From positions 124,001 through 188,000 of the forward strand of contig JAODTK010004442.1 in assembly GCA_026419785.1 (NCBI GenBank): a DNA stretch of 64,000 bases. The letters run 5' to 3'. The translations under genes were made by a program, and so were the position numbers. Under the pieces are notes generated by a model. It had not been told where the DNA came from. It saw only the letters and a program-made list of their open reading frames with translations, and did not search any database. How positions within the stretch are numbered: the stretch's first letter is position 1; each line of letters starts with the position of its first letter. This DNA comes from Sclerodactyla briareus (lineage: Eukaryota; Echinodermata; Holothuroidea; Dendrochirotida; Sclerodactylidae). Shown here piece by piece: positions 39,088 through 49,900 of this stretch.

Positions 39088-39835
39088 TTGAGTTGATGCT
39101 AGATCTAGAGGCGACATGGTTTCTTTTAATGTATACAGCAGGGCTTGACCGTTGTCCAGATCTACATATCTTATGGCTGCTCATCTATGTCTATTGCATG
39201 ATAGCTCGCCACCTTCACCCTCCTCCCCTACCCCCATGGGTATCTGGGGTGGTAGAATCGGCTTGCTACAGTCTGTCATTCCATCTGTGCCGTACCAAGG
39301 TGGCAAGCACCAAAAAAAACCCCCCCCCCCCCCCTCACCACCCCCCCCCCCCCCCCTCACGCCTTGTACAGCTGGAGCCAGTCTCTGAGTGCTAAGGAGT
39401 TTAGTCTCTAGATGCCGGAGACTTGGTTTCCAGGTTGTTGCCTTTTGGCTCAGCACAACCCCTGGGCCCAAAAGTTGTACACATACAATTTTTTTCCCCG
39501 AATAGTCTGGCAAATTTGCATCTAGTCAATCCTCTTATTGCTTACATTTTGAGACCTTCCAAAACCTGTGTCTTTGAATCTGTAGGAGGGCTCCGGACAG
39601 TGGTTATTTGAATCAGAGGGTATGATTAATTGGCGCATCCTGACCCCGCCTAGATGGAAGAACAAATAGCTCCACATACCAATCTCAAATGCCTGTGTCT
39701 ACTGTTTCACAAATTCGCTCATTGACAACTCTTTGTTCACAGCAATTATGCTCCTGCTCGACGCCGGGAGAGATTGGGGGTCTTGTTGTGATTGGTGCGC
39801 ACTTTCCTAGTTCAAGTCTTTTTTCTTCGATCCAT
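39088..39835. other. Intron splitting PDZ2, with two long C runs
   Basis: Short intron. C runs occupy 39320-39356, broken by TCACCA. No other feature. Confidence 0.7.
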
Positions 39836-39974
39836 GTAAACGGCATTGGAGATGACTGGGAAGAGACGCAGGAAAGGCGGTCTCATCCTGCGAGCGTCCG
39901 TAGAGGGGGCTAGTCACCTTTGGTGTACCGCCAGAGTTCCGGTCGATGCAGACCAGACGTTCCCCCGAGTCCTG
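39836..39974 (+). CDS. pard3: Par-3 exon: second half of PDZ2
   Basis: The exon begins VNGI, directly continuing LLE of the previous exon (LLEVNG is near-invariant in Par-3 PDZ2). It then alternates frames: MTGK, ETQE, LILRASVEG and LVYRQ. The family pattern is VNG.D.TGK(S/T)QEEVV..LR....G.V.L.V.RQ. At least three small indels are needed. The donor is a strong GTGAGT at 39975. The acceptor is imperfect (ttcttcgatcca just upstream), as if a base of the cag had been lost, so the 5' boundary is uncertain by a few bases. The last part, after the RQ codons, is linker sequence with no clear motif. Confidence 0.85.
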
Positions 39975-41859
39975 GTGAGTTTGGACCTGTCTGTCACATT
40001 ACCTCCGTCAGGCCCCATTGGATGCCACGTGTAGCATACATAACATGTACCCGAAAGGCTCATGGGGGCCCATCTCACTGGCAACCCGCCATACAGATGT
40101 TTCTTGTACATCCCCTTTGGAGAGGCATCTTACACGCCTGTGTACCTGACTTTGCGTGAATTATTTTCTACCCTTGCATCACCTCCCATTTATGTATTGA
40201 GGACAATGTGACTAAACAATGGAATTGAGTGTTTTTCGTACAAGTGTTATCTACTTTCAAAGATTCTAAATAGTCGCATCAGATTATGTGGCTATAAATT
40301 ACCATTGTCAGCTAGTGATGAATGTGATACAAAATCAATTGCTAGCTATTGTGTCTCTGATACCAATCGTCTGAATAACCAGCTCCTCCCTTAAATTGAA
40401 ATTATCTTGACCACCTATTAGATTGACGTGTCACCACCCCCCCCCCCCCCCCCCCTTCCTGCCTGATATTGTTTTTGCTATATGATGGTAAATGAATTGT
40501 TATTCATGTATATACTCATAGTTTTGAACTAGAACCCCTCCAGGTGCCGTTGCTTCCATGTATTTATTCATGAAATTTTGGGACAATATCAGGTGCAACA
40601 CCCCCACCCATAACTTACCTGAATGTGGTGAGTCATTGCACACACAGTGACACACCCATTGGTCATATTCGACAGGTCAAAAGCATGGAAACTTTTCGTG
40701 GACTTCCATGGGATTTCAATCAAAAAAGTCGAGGGCCTAGTTAAGTTTTTAAAATAATTCAGGAAAAATCATGAAAAAGTCATGAGCAATTTAATGAAGT
40801 GTAGGTTGTACTTTCTCACAGCCGGTTGCTGTTGTTGCTTGGTCTTTTTGGATGATCATTCAAGGAATTTTATGCAGATTCCACAAGAGAAGTTCATGGA
40901 AATGATTGCCCAGCATCTGGCAGGCGTTCTAACATTACACGGGGTTGTTTGTAGAAATTTGATAAGAATGGATCACCAGACCCACCCCTGAGTCACATCA
41001 GCAGTCAACAACATTAGTTAAACCAAACCCATGTGTGAGTCACTTTGCTCCTGGACAATGACCTGACTGTGCTCTCACCTTCATTGGCTAATGAGGGCTG
41101 CCTCCGTAAAATCTACAAAGTGAGTAACTGTCGCTTGTATGTGGGCTGCTACTTACTTGCAGGCTAGTGATGTGAATGATGAAATGCTGTCCCGGCATAA
41201 TCCGAGCTGTGCTTTTCGGTGCATGGGAAAATAACTTAAATATGCATTAATAATGAAGAAACAGCTTAAGGTGGCAAAGGACGTCATACAAAATGATCAT
41301 GTAGTCACAGCAACTATCGGAAGTTTACCACTTACCGGTTATTTCACTGGACGATTTGTACTGAGTAAATCAACAATGAAACGTGACTTGATTGCATCAG
41401 AGTCAGCTATGATCATTACAAAGGGTTATGGACTTATCGCTGTTTCATTGATTCTGTGTCAAAAAAATGTTATGCAGATAAGGAGCTCTTAAATTAATAT
41501 AAAGTCATTAGAAGATTCTCATGGGATTGCAATTTAGGAAATGAATCCGCTATTACAGGAGCTCTTGCAAAATATTTTTCATCGGGAAATTGGTTCTTCG
41601 TGTGGTTTTCATTATCACAGGCTGTTTAGGTTCAGCTCTGAGAGAAAGCCAGATATTTGATTATGAAAATCTTCAAGGCCGCCGGTGTCCCATCTTGTAT
41701 ACTTAATTCCATGCCACTCTTACCCCTCGACTTTGTCTGGAATGGCAAACAATTTTGGAAAAAAAAAAAAAACATGATGATTCGGTTGATAGGTATGGTC
41801 TGAAAAGAAGTTAGAAAGAGTCAGCCACTCCAACTTCTTTTATGTCCTGTCATGGGGTC
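39975..41859. other. Start of PDZ2-PDZ3 intron, nothing seen
   Basis: AT-rich, with a C run at 40437-40455. The text at 40660-40800 (ggtcaaaagcatggaaactt, catgaaaaagtcatg) resembles 54460-54560 and may be a dispersed repeat. Confidence 0.5.
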
Positions 41860-43850
41860 ATAATTATATCCAACGCCAAACACTGTAGTGTTGGGGATAT
41901 TGGTTTGCCAGGTGCCCTCTGACGGATTTGCCGCTGTCGGGGGTCATTGTGGTGTTAAAGGTCGAATCTTGAATAAATGTGCTTCTGTAAGGAGTACGGG
42001 CAAAAAAATAGAAAAAACTGGTTATTTTGGAGATGTGATAGAGCTTTGGTGTTTATGGAGGTAGGAGAAAAAACTCCCGCTCCGATCGGAGACACTGACT
42101 TGGTAGTTACAGGGGGTCTTTCAAAAGTTCATTTTATACCTTTTCCGCAATACCATTGGACATGTTCATTGGAAGCAATATGCTTCTAGGAATGGATGCA
42201 TCACATGGAGGGTTTGTAACAATTTCATAAAAACGCAGGTTCATTGAGGTCATTAAGGTCACGTTAGGGGGTCAAAAAACGATTTTGGTACTTTTCGGCA
42301 ATAATAGCACTGGGTGCCCAATGTGTTCATCAGAATGCAAACTGCTCCCTGGGGTGGATGTATCACATGGAGAGTAACAATTCTCAATAAAAACTGTCAT
42401 TATCATTACGGTGCATCGAGGCACTTAGGGGTTTCAAAACTGTTTTTTGGCTATAATATGGAGAATTGATATCTGCGAAGGTGGATGGTTCACCATTTGG
42501 ATTAATTGTTGACCTGCATAAGTGTGACCTCTGACCTGGAATTTGATTCTGTCGGGTGGTCATATGGGTGTGGTGGAAGGTCGAAGGGGAATCTTTAATA
42601 TAAATGGCTTATTTAAGGAGGTACGGGCAAAAAAAAAAGGAGAGACTGGGTTGGTTTTTGGATTTGTGATAGACCCTTGTGTGCGTTATGGAGGGAGAGG
42701 GAAAAAAACTCACGCTTCGATTCGGACACTTACTGTGGCAGGGACAAGGGGGTCAAAGTTCAATTTTATACCTTTTTCGCACTAACGTTGGACATGTTCA
42801 TTGGAATGCACAATGCTTCTAGGAGTGGACCCATCACATGGAGAGTAACAATTTCCTTTAAAAACCACCATGTCATTGACGGTCAATTAAGTCCCGTAGG
42901 GGTCGAAAACTGATTTTAGTACTTTTGTCGGCAATAGCACTGGGTTGTGTTCATCGAATGCAAAATGCTCCTAGGAGTGGATGTTATCACATGGGAGAGT
43001 AACAATTCTCATAAAAACTGTCAATCATTAAAGGTCATTCGAGTCACTTAGGGGTCAAAAACTGTTTGTTTTGGCTATAATCAGGAGAATTGAAATATTG
43101 GAAGGCTGGATGGTCACCATTGTGATATAGTGTTGCCCTGCAGGTGTGTGGACCTCTGACCTGAATTTGATCTCTGTCGGGTGGTTCATGTGGGGTGAAG
43201 TCTCGAATCTTGATAAATGTGCTTATTTTATTTAAGGAGTTACGGGCAAAAAAAAATAGAAACGGGTTATTTTTGGATATGTGATTTGAGCTTGGTGTGC
43301 TTTATGGAGCAGAAAACAAACTCCCGTTTCGATAGGAACGTTACTTTGGTAGTTACAATGGTCAAAGGTCAATGCATTACCTTTTTCGCCAATAACATTG
43401 GACCTGTTCATTGGAATGGCCAAATGATTATAGGAGTGGATGCATCACATGGAGTGTAAAAATTTCATAAAAACCGGCCATGTAATTGGAGGTCATTAAA
43501 GGTCAGTAGGGGTCAAAAACTGATTTATACTATATAGGCCAATAGCACTGGCGTGTGTCATCAAGAATGGCAAAATTGCTTCTAGGAGTGATGATAACAT
43601 GGAGATAACATTTTCATAAAAACTGTCATTCATAAAGGTCATTCGAGGTCACTTAGGGGTCAAAAAACTGTTTTCTGTCCTTAATCGGAAAATTGAATAA
43701 TTGCCGAGGCTGGATGGTCCCATTGTGATATAAATGTTGACCTGCATGTGTTGTGACCTCTGACCTGCAATTGACCTCGTCCTGTTGGGTGGGCAAGTGG
43801 TTAAAGGTGGAATCTTGAATAAAAGTGCTTATTTAGGGACGCACCTTGTA
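41860..43850. repeat. Satellite array A, about 615-bp higher-order unit, 3 copies
   Basis: The marker aataaatgtgcttatttaag, then gagtacgggcaaaaaaa, recurs near 41971, 42597 and 43213, and truncated at 43820. Inside each unit are roughly 165-bp sub-repeats sharing ggacatgttcattggaatgc, ggagtggatgcatcacatgg and aggtcattcgaggtcactta. The array therefore has two levels of periodicity. It contains several AGGTCA direct repeats (42247-42261, 43490-43505, 43636-43651). Copies differ mainly by one-base indels. Confidence 0.88.
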
Positions 43851-45637
43851 CGGGGTTGTAGGGGTGCCTCATACAATTACCAGTGCATTATGAATGACCC
43901 ATTCCAGTACAAGTGTCGCTTCAGTCTATAAATGTCTGCTTCCGAGAAATAATTGTACGGTTTCATGTTCACCAAAATTTCTGGATAAGAGATGGGGGGT
44001 ATCTAAGTCTGGCGGGTACGCCGCCACCCGACGATTTTTCGAGTTCCGATGGATGATGAATTCCTTCCCAGTCGACGGGGCTGATCACTGGGAAGTGTTT
44101 AAGTACCTCTATGCTCCCCCATGACCCCAAAATCAGACAAGTTCTGTGACAATTTTTCAGGGAAAAGTGGACACACATGCGAGTCACTCTCTTGGAGGAG
44201 GCTTGCATTTGACTCGACATGGGGCATGTCATGCATTGTCAAGTGCATTAAAAATCTGATCGAAGTAGGTACCTTGTTGAGGTACGTGAAAGATGTGAGT
44301 GAATTCTGTGGCAGCTCTATGGGAAGTCTCCCGAGTGACAACATTGACGTGAGACAAATGAATGTGATCCATAAGTGAACATGGTGAGTCATGGGTTGAG
44401 ATCTGAATTTGATTTGGGACAATGTAGGAGCCATGCTACAAAACTTCAGATATGTGGCCTGAATGTGATGGCACAGATTTCGGAAGTCTCCTACTCAAAT
44501 TGACGTGTTCCTGTTTACCCAATCTGTGTGAGACAAAGGTAGGATTTCCGGGACTTGATGCATGACTAAGATTCTGTTTCGCTTCATTGCAGTCGGTTAA
44601 TTAATAATTGTTAAAAACAAGAGGAACAAAATTTGAGTCGCTTGTGTCTTCTGGGCATCCACGTCGGTTACACAAAGCCTGATAACACTGTTCTACAGGG
44701 TAGGTCCAGTACCCTGGGGAGAAGTCTAGACAATAACAGTTGCTGCCCCTCTACCCATCTGGAGGGATTGACCATCCCAATTAGGGCATCGACTTTAAAG
44801 AGTAGACTGCAACATTTTAGGGGACTATATTTAGAGGATGGGAGTTTGGGGGGGGATGGCAAGGCCCAGGATGGTCGATTGGCCGTAGGAGGCCACGGAC
44901 GGTTGGAAGCGATGGGTGGTGGGGCTAGGTGCCTGCTGGGCTTGTGCTCTCATCAGTGAGTGAAAATGAGACAGGGCTTAGTGAGGATTAATGCCCGAAT
45001 CAAATGGCCCTTCATTAGGCACATGGTGTGGTTTCCGCCGAAGGAAAGGATGGGGTCCAACACGTGTTCTTGCTGAGACATGGGGGGGCAGCCTGTGGAG
45101 AATGTCCATAGCGCATGGGTGGTGGGGAGGGACCAGGTTGAACCTGGGCACCCCTGGGAGAGGCTGGCAATTGAGAGCAGTGGTTGGGTTGTAAACTGGG
45201 TGTATTCTAGTCATGTTACTCTCAGGAGAAATTGATCTAGAGGATTTAGTGAATTGGCAAAGCCTGTATGTCCCGAAGACAGCAAATCGTAGCTAGCATG
45301 TGAACGAAGAGTGTATTGTGAGGATTGTCAATGTCTGGAAAATGAATATAATTATTGAATTGCTCCGATTTCATTAACCATATGTTTTGCGAATGACTTT
45401 CTTGCCGATATGCCTGGGGAGAGTAGAATGAGGGCAAAACCCACATTCGTCAGCTTTCATTTGACATAGGAGTCTCAGATAAGACTGGATGACATTCAAC
45501 CAAGTTGGAAATTGGCCAATTAGGGGGTGGCAACAGGTCTGTTGTGAAACTGCCTATTTTCTCACCACCACCTTGCTCTCACCCCCTCACTCTCCCCCAC
45601 CCTCTCTTCTCCTCCCCACCCCCCTTTTTTCCCCCAG
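43851..45637. other. Intron; several open frames, none recognised
   Basis: The frame at 43894-44124 (...FPVDGADHWEVFKYLYAPP) and the one at 44633-44959 are open but match nothing I recognise. The segment at 44020-44040 includes PPPDDFSSSDG in another frame, which could be Par-3 linker, but no splice pair bounds it. Confidence 0.4.
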
Positions 45638-45719
45638 AGTAACAGTGATGAACAGTGTATCATTCAATTCAGACCTATGGCCGCCACGGCAAAGGGACCA
45701 GAAACCGCAGAGTTCCAAA
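45638..45719 (+). CDS. Candidate Par-3 linker exon between PDZ2 and PDZ3
   Basis: An excellent acceptor (C/T tract of about 50 bases ending tttcccccag at 45637) precedes 82 bases that end at a GTATGA donor. Two frames are open: one reads SNSDEQCIIQFRPMAATAKG then PETAEFQ, the other VTVMNSVSFNSDLWPP. Neither matches a Par-3 motif I know, but the PDZ2-PDZ3 linker is poorly conserved across phyla. The splice signals, not the protein, are the evidence here. It lies inside the 15-kb interval between PDZ2 and PDZ3. Confidence 0.42.
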
Positions 45720-45726
45720 GTATGAT

Positions 45727-46684
45727 TGATATCTCTGACTTCCACTAGCACGTTAATCCTGATCATCCCCATCATTTATCAAATACATCAAAACTGTATA
45801 ACTGGTTCATCCAATCCTGTGAGCAAATGAAGGCACGCTCCAGTCATTTTCTGTTTTGTGACTGCATACCGATATGTATGTGCCCCGGTGGAGAACGATT
45901 AACATATGTTGAATTTTAGTCAGACAACTAGAGATGATTTATTCTCTGGTTTCCTATATTCAGTTCATTTGTCGTTGTTTATTGCACGCTTCCTAATGTC
46001 ACTATTCAGGCACTACCCTGACTGATGTTTGAGTGTTTCATATTGGCAGTTTTCTTCTCCAGAATCCCTATGTTTATTGAAAGTTGGTAAGTTTAATGAA
46101 GTACGGACTGCTGTTTTGAGTGACTTAGTTCGGGGGTGGCACGACCTCTACCCCATCTTCTCTGTGGCTGTGCTTTTTCTGGGAAGTGCTCTTCCATGAT
46201 ACAGAACCATTTCTTCTTATGGTTCCAGGAATTTTATGAAGCAATTTTAATGCAGATTCAGACAATTTCTTAGCACTCTCTCATTTGATGTTTATCAGCA
46301 TTTGTGTTTCTCCCCTTTTCTCCCTGGTTATCACTGCATACAACCAGTTCAATATCTACATGCCCAGCTACCCACCCACAGTATGTGTTTCCTAAGAGTT
46401 GGCCAATGACAGTCCGTTGGGGTAAAACAGAATGAGGGGGGGGGGGGAATTCGAGGTACAAAAAAAGTTCCAATGTTTAGTTTTCTGCTGCTGCCCCCAT
46501 TAATTGCACAGTTTGACACATTAGTGGAAACTTATGTGCACCAATTTTTTGTTAATTTCTTAACCTCTGGAGTGAATGAGCGTGGGGCAGGGAACACACC
46601 AATGCTCACTGCTTGCTTTATCCTAGGACAGTGCTTTATAATGAAAGGTATCATGTCGCGCCCTGTCTCACTTTCCATTCCCAG
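45727..46684. other. Intron, nothing seen
   Basis: AT-rich, with a G run at 46437-46448 next to a short A run. It ends at the acceptor of the candidate microexon. Confidence 0.5.
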
Positions 46685-46726
46685 GATAAAGTATCTGGCA
46701 GAGCAGCCAGTGTCGGTGACAGAAAC
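46685..46726 (+). CDS. Candidate 42-base microexon
   Basis: The segment sits between a strong acceptor (tctcactttccattcccag, ending 46684) and a GTATGT donor at 46727. Its length is a multiple of three. Frames read DKVSGRAASVGDRN or IKYLAEQPVSVTE. No family match is visible. It may be an alternatively used linker exon of Par-3 or a chance pairing of splice signals. Confidence 0.25.
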
Positions 46727-47062
46727 GTATGTTGGGACATTTTCAAGGCAGCGACGCGCAGAGTCAATGCTGAAAAAAAATATGTATTGAGCATTTCTTG
46801 CTTGCTAGACCCAATATAAATGGTGTTAGTTTTGCTTATAGTGAAGAATATTACAATTAGCTCTAGTAGTTGTTGGATTAAATTAATGCTATTTCCAGCT
46901 GCGGAGGTGATGAAGATGCTATGAAATAGCCTTTCTTTTCCTAGTAAAAATAAGTGGTTAGTGTTAAACATTGCTAATATGGAGCTTGGTAAATGTGGGA
47001 CGAAAGTTGACTGTAAACATTTTTGATCACGACGACGTCAGAGGAATCTATGCAGTCACGTC

Positions 47063-47097
47063 GGTGTGTGTGTGTGGTTGTGTGTGTGTGTGTGTGT

Positions 47098-47128
<31 letters not shown>

Positions 47129-47160
47129 TGTGTGTGTGTGTGTTGTGTGTGGTGTGCGTT
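47063..47160. repeat. (GT)n microsatellite
   Basis: About 95 bases of alternating GT with occasional GG or TT interruptions. Shorter GT runs follow at 47516-47540 and 47830-47852. Confidence 0.95.
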
Positions 47161-47700
47161 GACTGTACTCTCATCCGTGCGAGGACCCATAACCCTGTTA
47201 ACACCCCGACTTGCGAGGACTTTTTTCTTCCGAGGAACTGAAATCGGGTCCTCGGAAGAACATAATTCGTTTAAACACTTTCTACATACCCCCCTCTATC
47301 CTCCAAAGGGCATAAGAAGCATGTCCTCGGCATATACTTTAGAGTGTGATGCAGATTTTTTGAGTGGTGTGTGATGAGAGTGAGTGTTACCATTCATCCG
47401 AGTACATTTCCGTGCATGCGAGGACTTAAACACACCCTCGTCAAACCACATTTCGGATTAGTTTTTTTCCCGCGGAAAATGGGACGTCTCTGCAACTACT
47501 GTGAAGTCTGTCTAGGTGTGTGTGGTGTGTGTGTGTGTGTGGATCCAGTAAAACGGGGACCACACGGATTCTTTGCAACGTAACTGGGGTGTACGCCTCG
47601 AACCGGGGATATCCCCGTTTTTTTGACCCCGTTTCCATAGGAAACGCCCCACAAAAAACGGAATGGGGGATATCCCCGTTGCTATGTTTCCCTTAAAAAA
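47161..47700. repeat. GCGAGGAC repeats and GGATATCC hairpins
   Basis: The block (c/t)gcgaggac recurs near 47179, 47212 and 47417, with related cctcggaag at 47252. Further on lie palindromes: CGGGGATATCCCCG at 47604-47617, GTTTCCATAGGAAAC at 47631-47645, and GGGGATATCCCC at 47666-47677. These could fold into short stem-loops. Confidence 0.6.
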
Positions 47701-47949
47701 CTGCCTAAAATGATACTTGTGTGGTAGGGGTACCCCTATGTAGGTTTTTTTGCACTATGTCCCATTTCCATAGGTGAAAGATCATGTCCCGTTTGTGTGT
47801 CCCCCGTTAGGCCCCTACACAGTAAATGGCGTGTGTGTGTGTGTTTGTGTGTATTGCCCAGCTTGTACCACGTAACTTATCAGGTCTGAGTATCAGCTCA
47901 TACTTGGTATTTTGTTCCCCATGTGGGTACATGATCCCTTTGTTTTGGG

Positions 47950-49900
47950 GTCACGTCAAGGTCATCTGAGGTTCACTAGAGTTCAAAGTATGAAAACCTT
48001 GTAAACACGATAAGTCCAGAATGTTGTTCAGATCAAGTTGAAATTTGGTGTATAGAGCTTTTCTTATGTGAGTACAGGAACCCTATTGTTTTTTGGTTCA
48101 GGTCAGGGGTGAGTTTTGGTCAAAATATGGAATTTGTGACAAAGTCGATGTTTGGGCCCATTTGGCTTGTAAACACGATACCCTCGACTCACTGGAGTGG
48201 ATGAAGCGCATACTGGTATGTGTGGTTCCCCTGATGATTATATGCCCCCTTTGTTTTGATGTCAGTTCAGAGGTCATTTGAGGTCCAACGAGGTCCAAAG
48301 AAAGTCTTGAAAAACCTTGTAACAACGCTAAGAGTTCCCGGAATGGTTTGGTCTGAATCAAGTTGAAATTTGGTGTATAGCTTTCTTATGGGGACCACCG
48401 GAACCCTATTGTTTTGGTTCCATGTCGGGGTGAATTTTGGTCAAAAAGAGACAAATTGTGAAACTAAGAGTCGATTTTCTGGCCATTTTGGCGTGTAACC
48501 ACAATAACTCTACCCCACCTGGATAGGATGAAGCTCATACTTGGCATGTGGTTTTCCCCATTAATGAGTATATGAACCCTATTGTTTTGGGGTCCGGTCA
48601 GAGGTCATTTGAGGTCAACACAAGATCAAAGTATGAAAACCTGTCACGCTACGTCCGAATGGTTGGTCTGATCAAGTTGAAATTTGTGTATAGCTTTCTT
48701 ATGGGGAACAAGGAACCCTATTGTTTTTTGGTTCCAGGTCCCTGGGTGACTTTGGTCAAAAGAGAAAAATTGTAAAGTCGTTGTCTGGTCTGGCCAATTT
48801 TGTCTTGTAAACAACGATAACTCTAACCCCCACCTGGATAATGAAGCTCATACTTGGATATGTGTGTCCCCATGAGGAGTACATTAACCCGTTTTTTGGG
48901 GTCAGGTCAGAGACATCTAAGGTCAACGAGGTCTAAAGTCTGGAAACTTCGTAAACACAAAGTCCAGAATGGTTGTTCTAACAAGTTGAAATATAGTGTA
49001 TAGCTTTCTTGTGGAGAGTACAGGAACCCTATTGTTTTTTGGTTCAGGAGGTCGGGGTGAATTTTGGTCAAAAAAGGAACAGGTGAAAATTGATATTTTG
49101 GCCAATTTTGTTGGCTTTAACACGATAACTCAACCCACCTGGATGGATAAGCTAAGTCTTGGTATGTCTGTCCCATGAATGATTACATGGACCCTATTGG
49201 TTTTTGGGGTTAAGGTCATAGGTCTATGAGGTCCACAGAGGTCAAGGCTGAAAACCTTGTAACCAACACGATAAGTCCAGAATGGTGGTCCGATCAGATT
49301 GAAATCTGTTGTATAGCGTTCTTATGGGGTGTAAAAGACCCTATTGTTTTTTGGTTCAAGTCGGGGTGAATTTTTGGTCCGAAAATAGAAAAATTGTGAA
49401 AAGTCAATTATTTTGGCAAATTTTGGCTTGTAAACACGATAATCCCACCCCAACCGGTGGATGAAGCTCATCTTGGTCATGTGGTTGCTAATGATGAGTA
49501 CATGAACCCTACTGTTTTGGGCTCAGGTCAGAGGTCCTCTGAGGTCCAACATGTCTGATCAGGTTGAGATTTGGTGTGTTCTTTCTATGGGGGAGGAAGA
49601 CACCTATTGTTTTTGGTCCAGGTCGGAGGGAATTTTTGTCAAAATTATGAAAATTGGTGAAAGTGAATTTTTACTCATTTTTGACTTGTAAAACGATAAC
49701 TCACTCACCCAGATGGATGACAAGCTCATCTTGGTATGTGAGTTCCCCATGTGATTACATTAACCCTATTGTTTTTGGTCAGGTCAGAGTTCATTTGAGG
49801 TCACCCGAGTCAGCGTCTGAAAACCTTGAAATTTATTTGTACTTCCTTATCAAGAGTATAGGAGCCCTATTGGTTGGTTGTGGAAAATGGGAAATTTGTC
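47950..49900. repeat. Satellite array B, about 315-bp dimeric unit, 6-7 copies
   Basis: The marker gttgaaatttggtgtatagc recurs near 48045, 48361, 48678, 48985, 49301 and 49563, i.e. steps of about 316, 317, 307, 316 and 262. Each unit is itself two related halves. Both start with cttgtaaacacgataa and both contain ...gaaccctattgttttggttc, then aggtc. One half has caagttgaaatttggtgtat, the other has gaagctcatacttggtatgt. The second half ends in AGGTCA-rich text. Copies are indel-ridden. Confidence 0.9.

Noticed and set aside
39093-39513. Proline-rich and glycine-rich open frames
   Set aside because: They are produced by the poly-C tract in the PDZ2 intron.
44633-44959. Glycine-rich open frame in the PDZ2-PDZ3 intron
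   Set aside because: No recognisable domain, no splice bounds and purine-rich composition.
46971-47374. Open frames of alternating Cys-Val or Thr-His
   Set aside because: Translation of the GT microsatellite.
47950-49900. CRISPR-like array
   Set aside because: The repeats are 158/315 bp and diverged, with no short identical repeats or unique spacers; it is a eukaryotic satellite.
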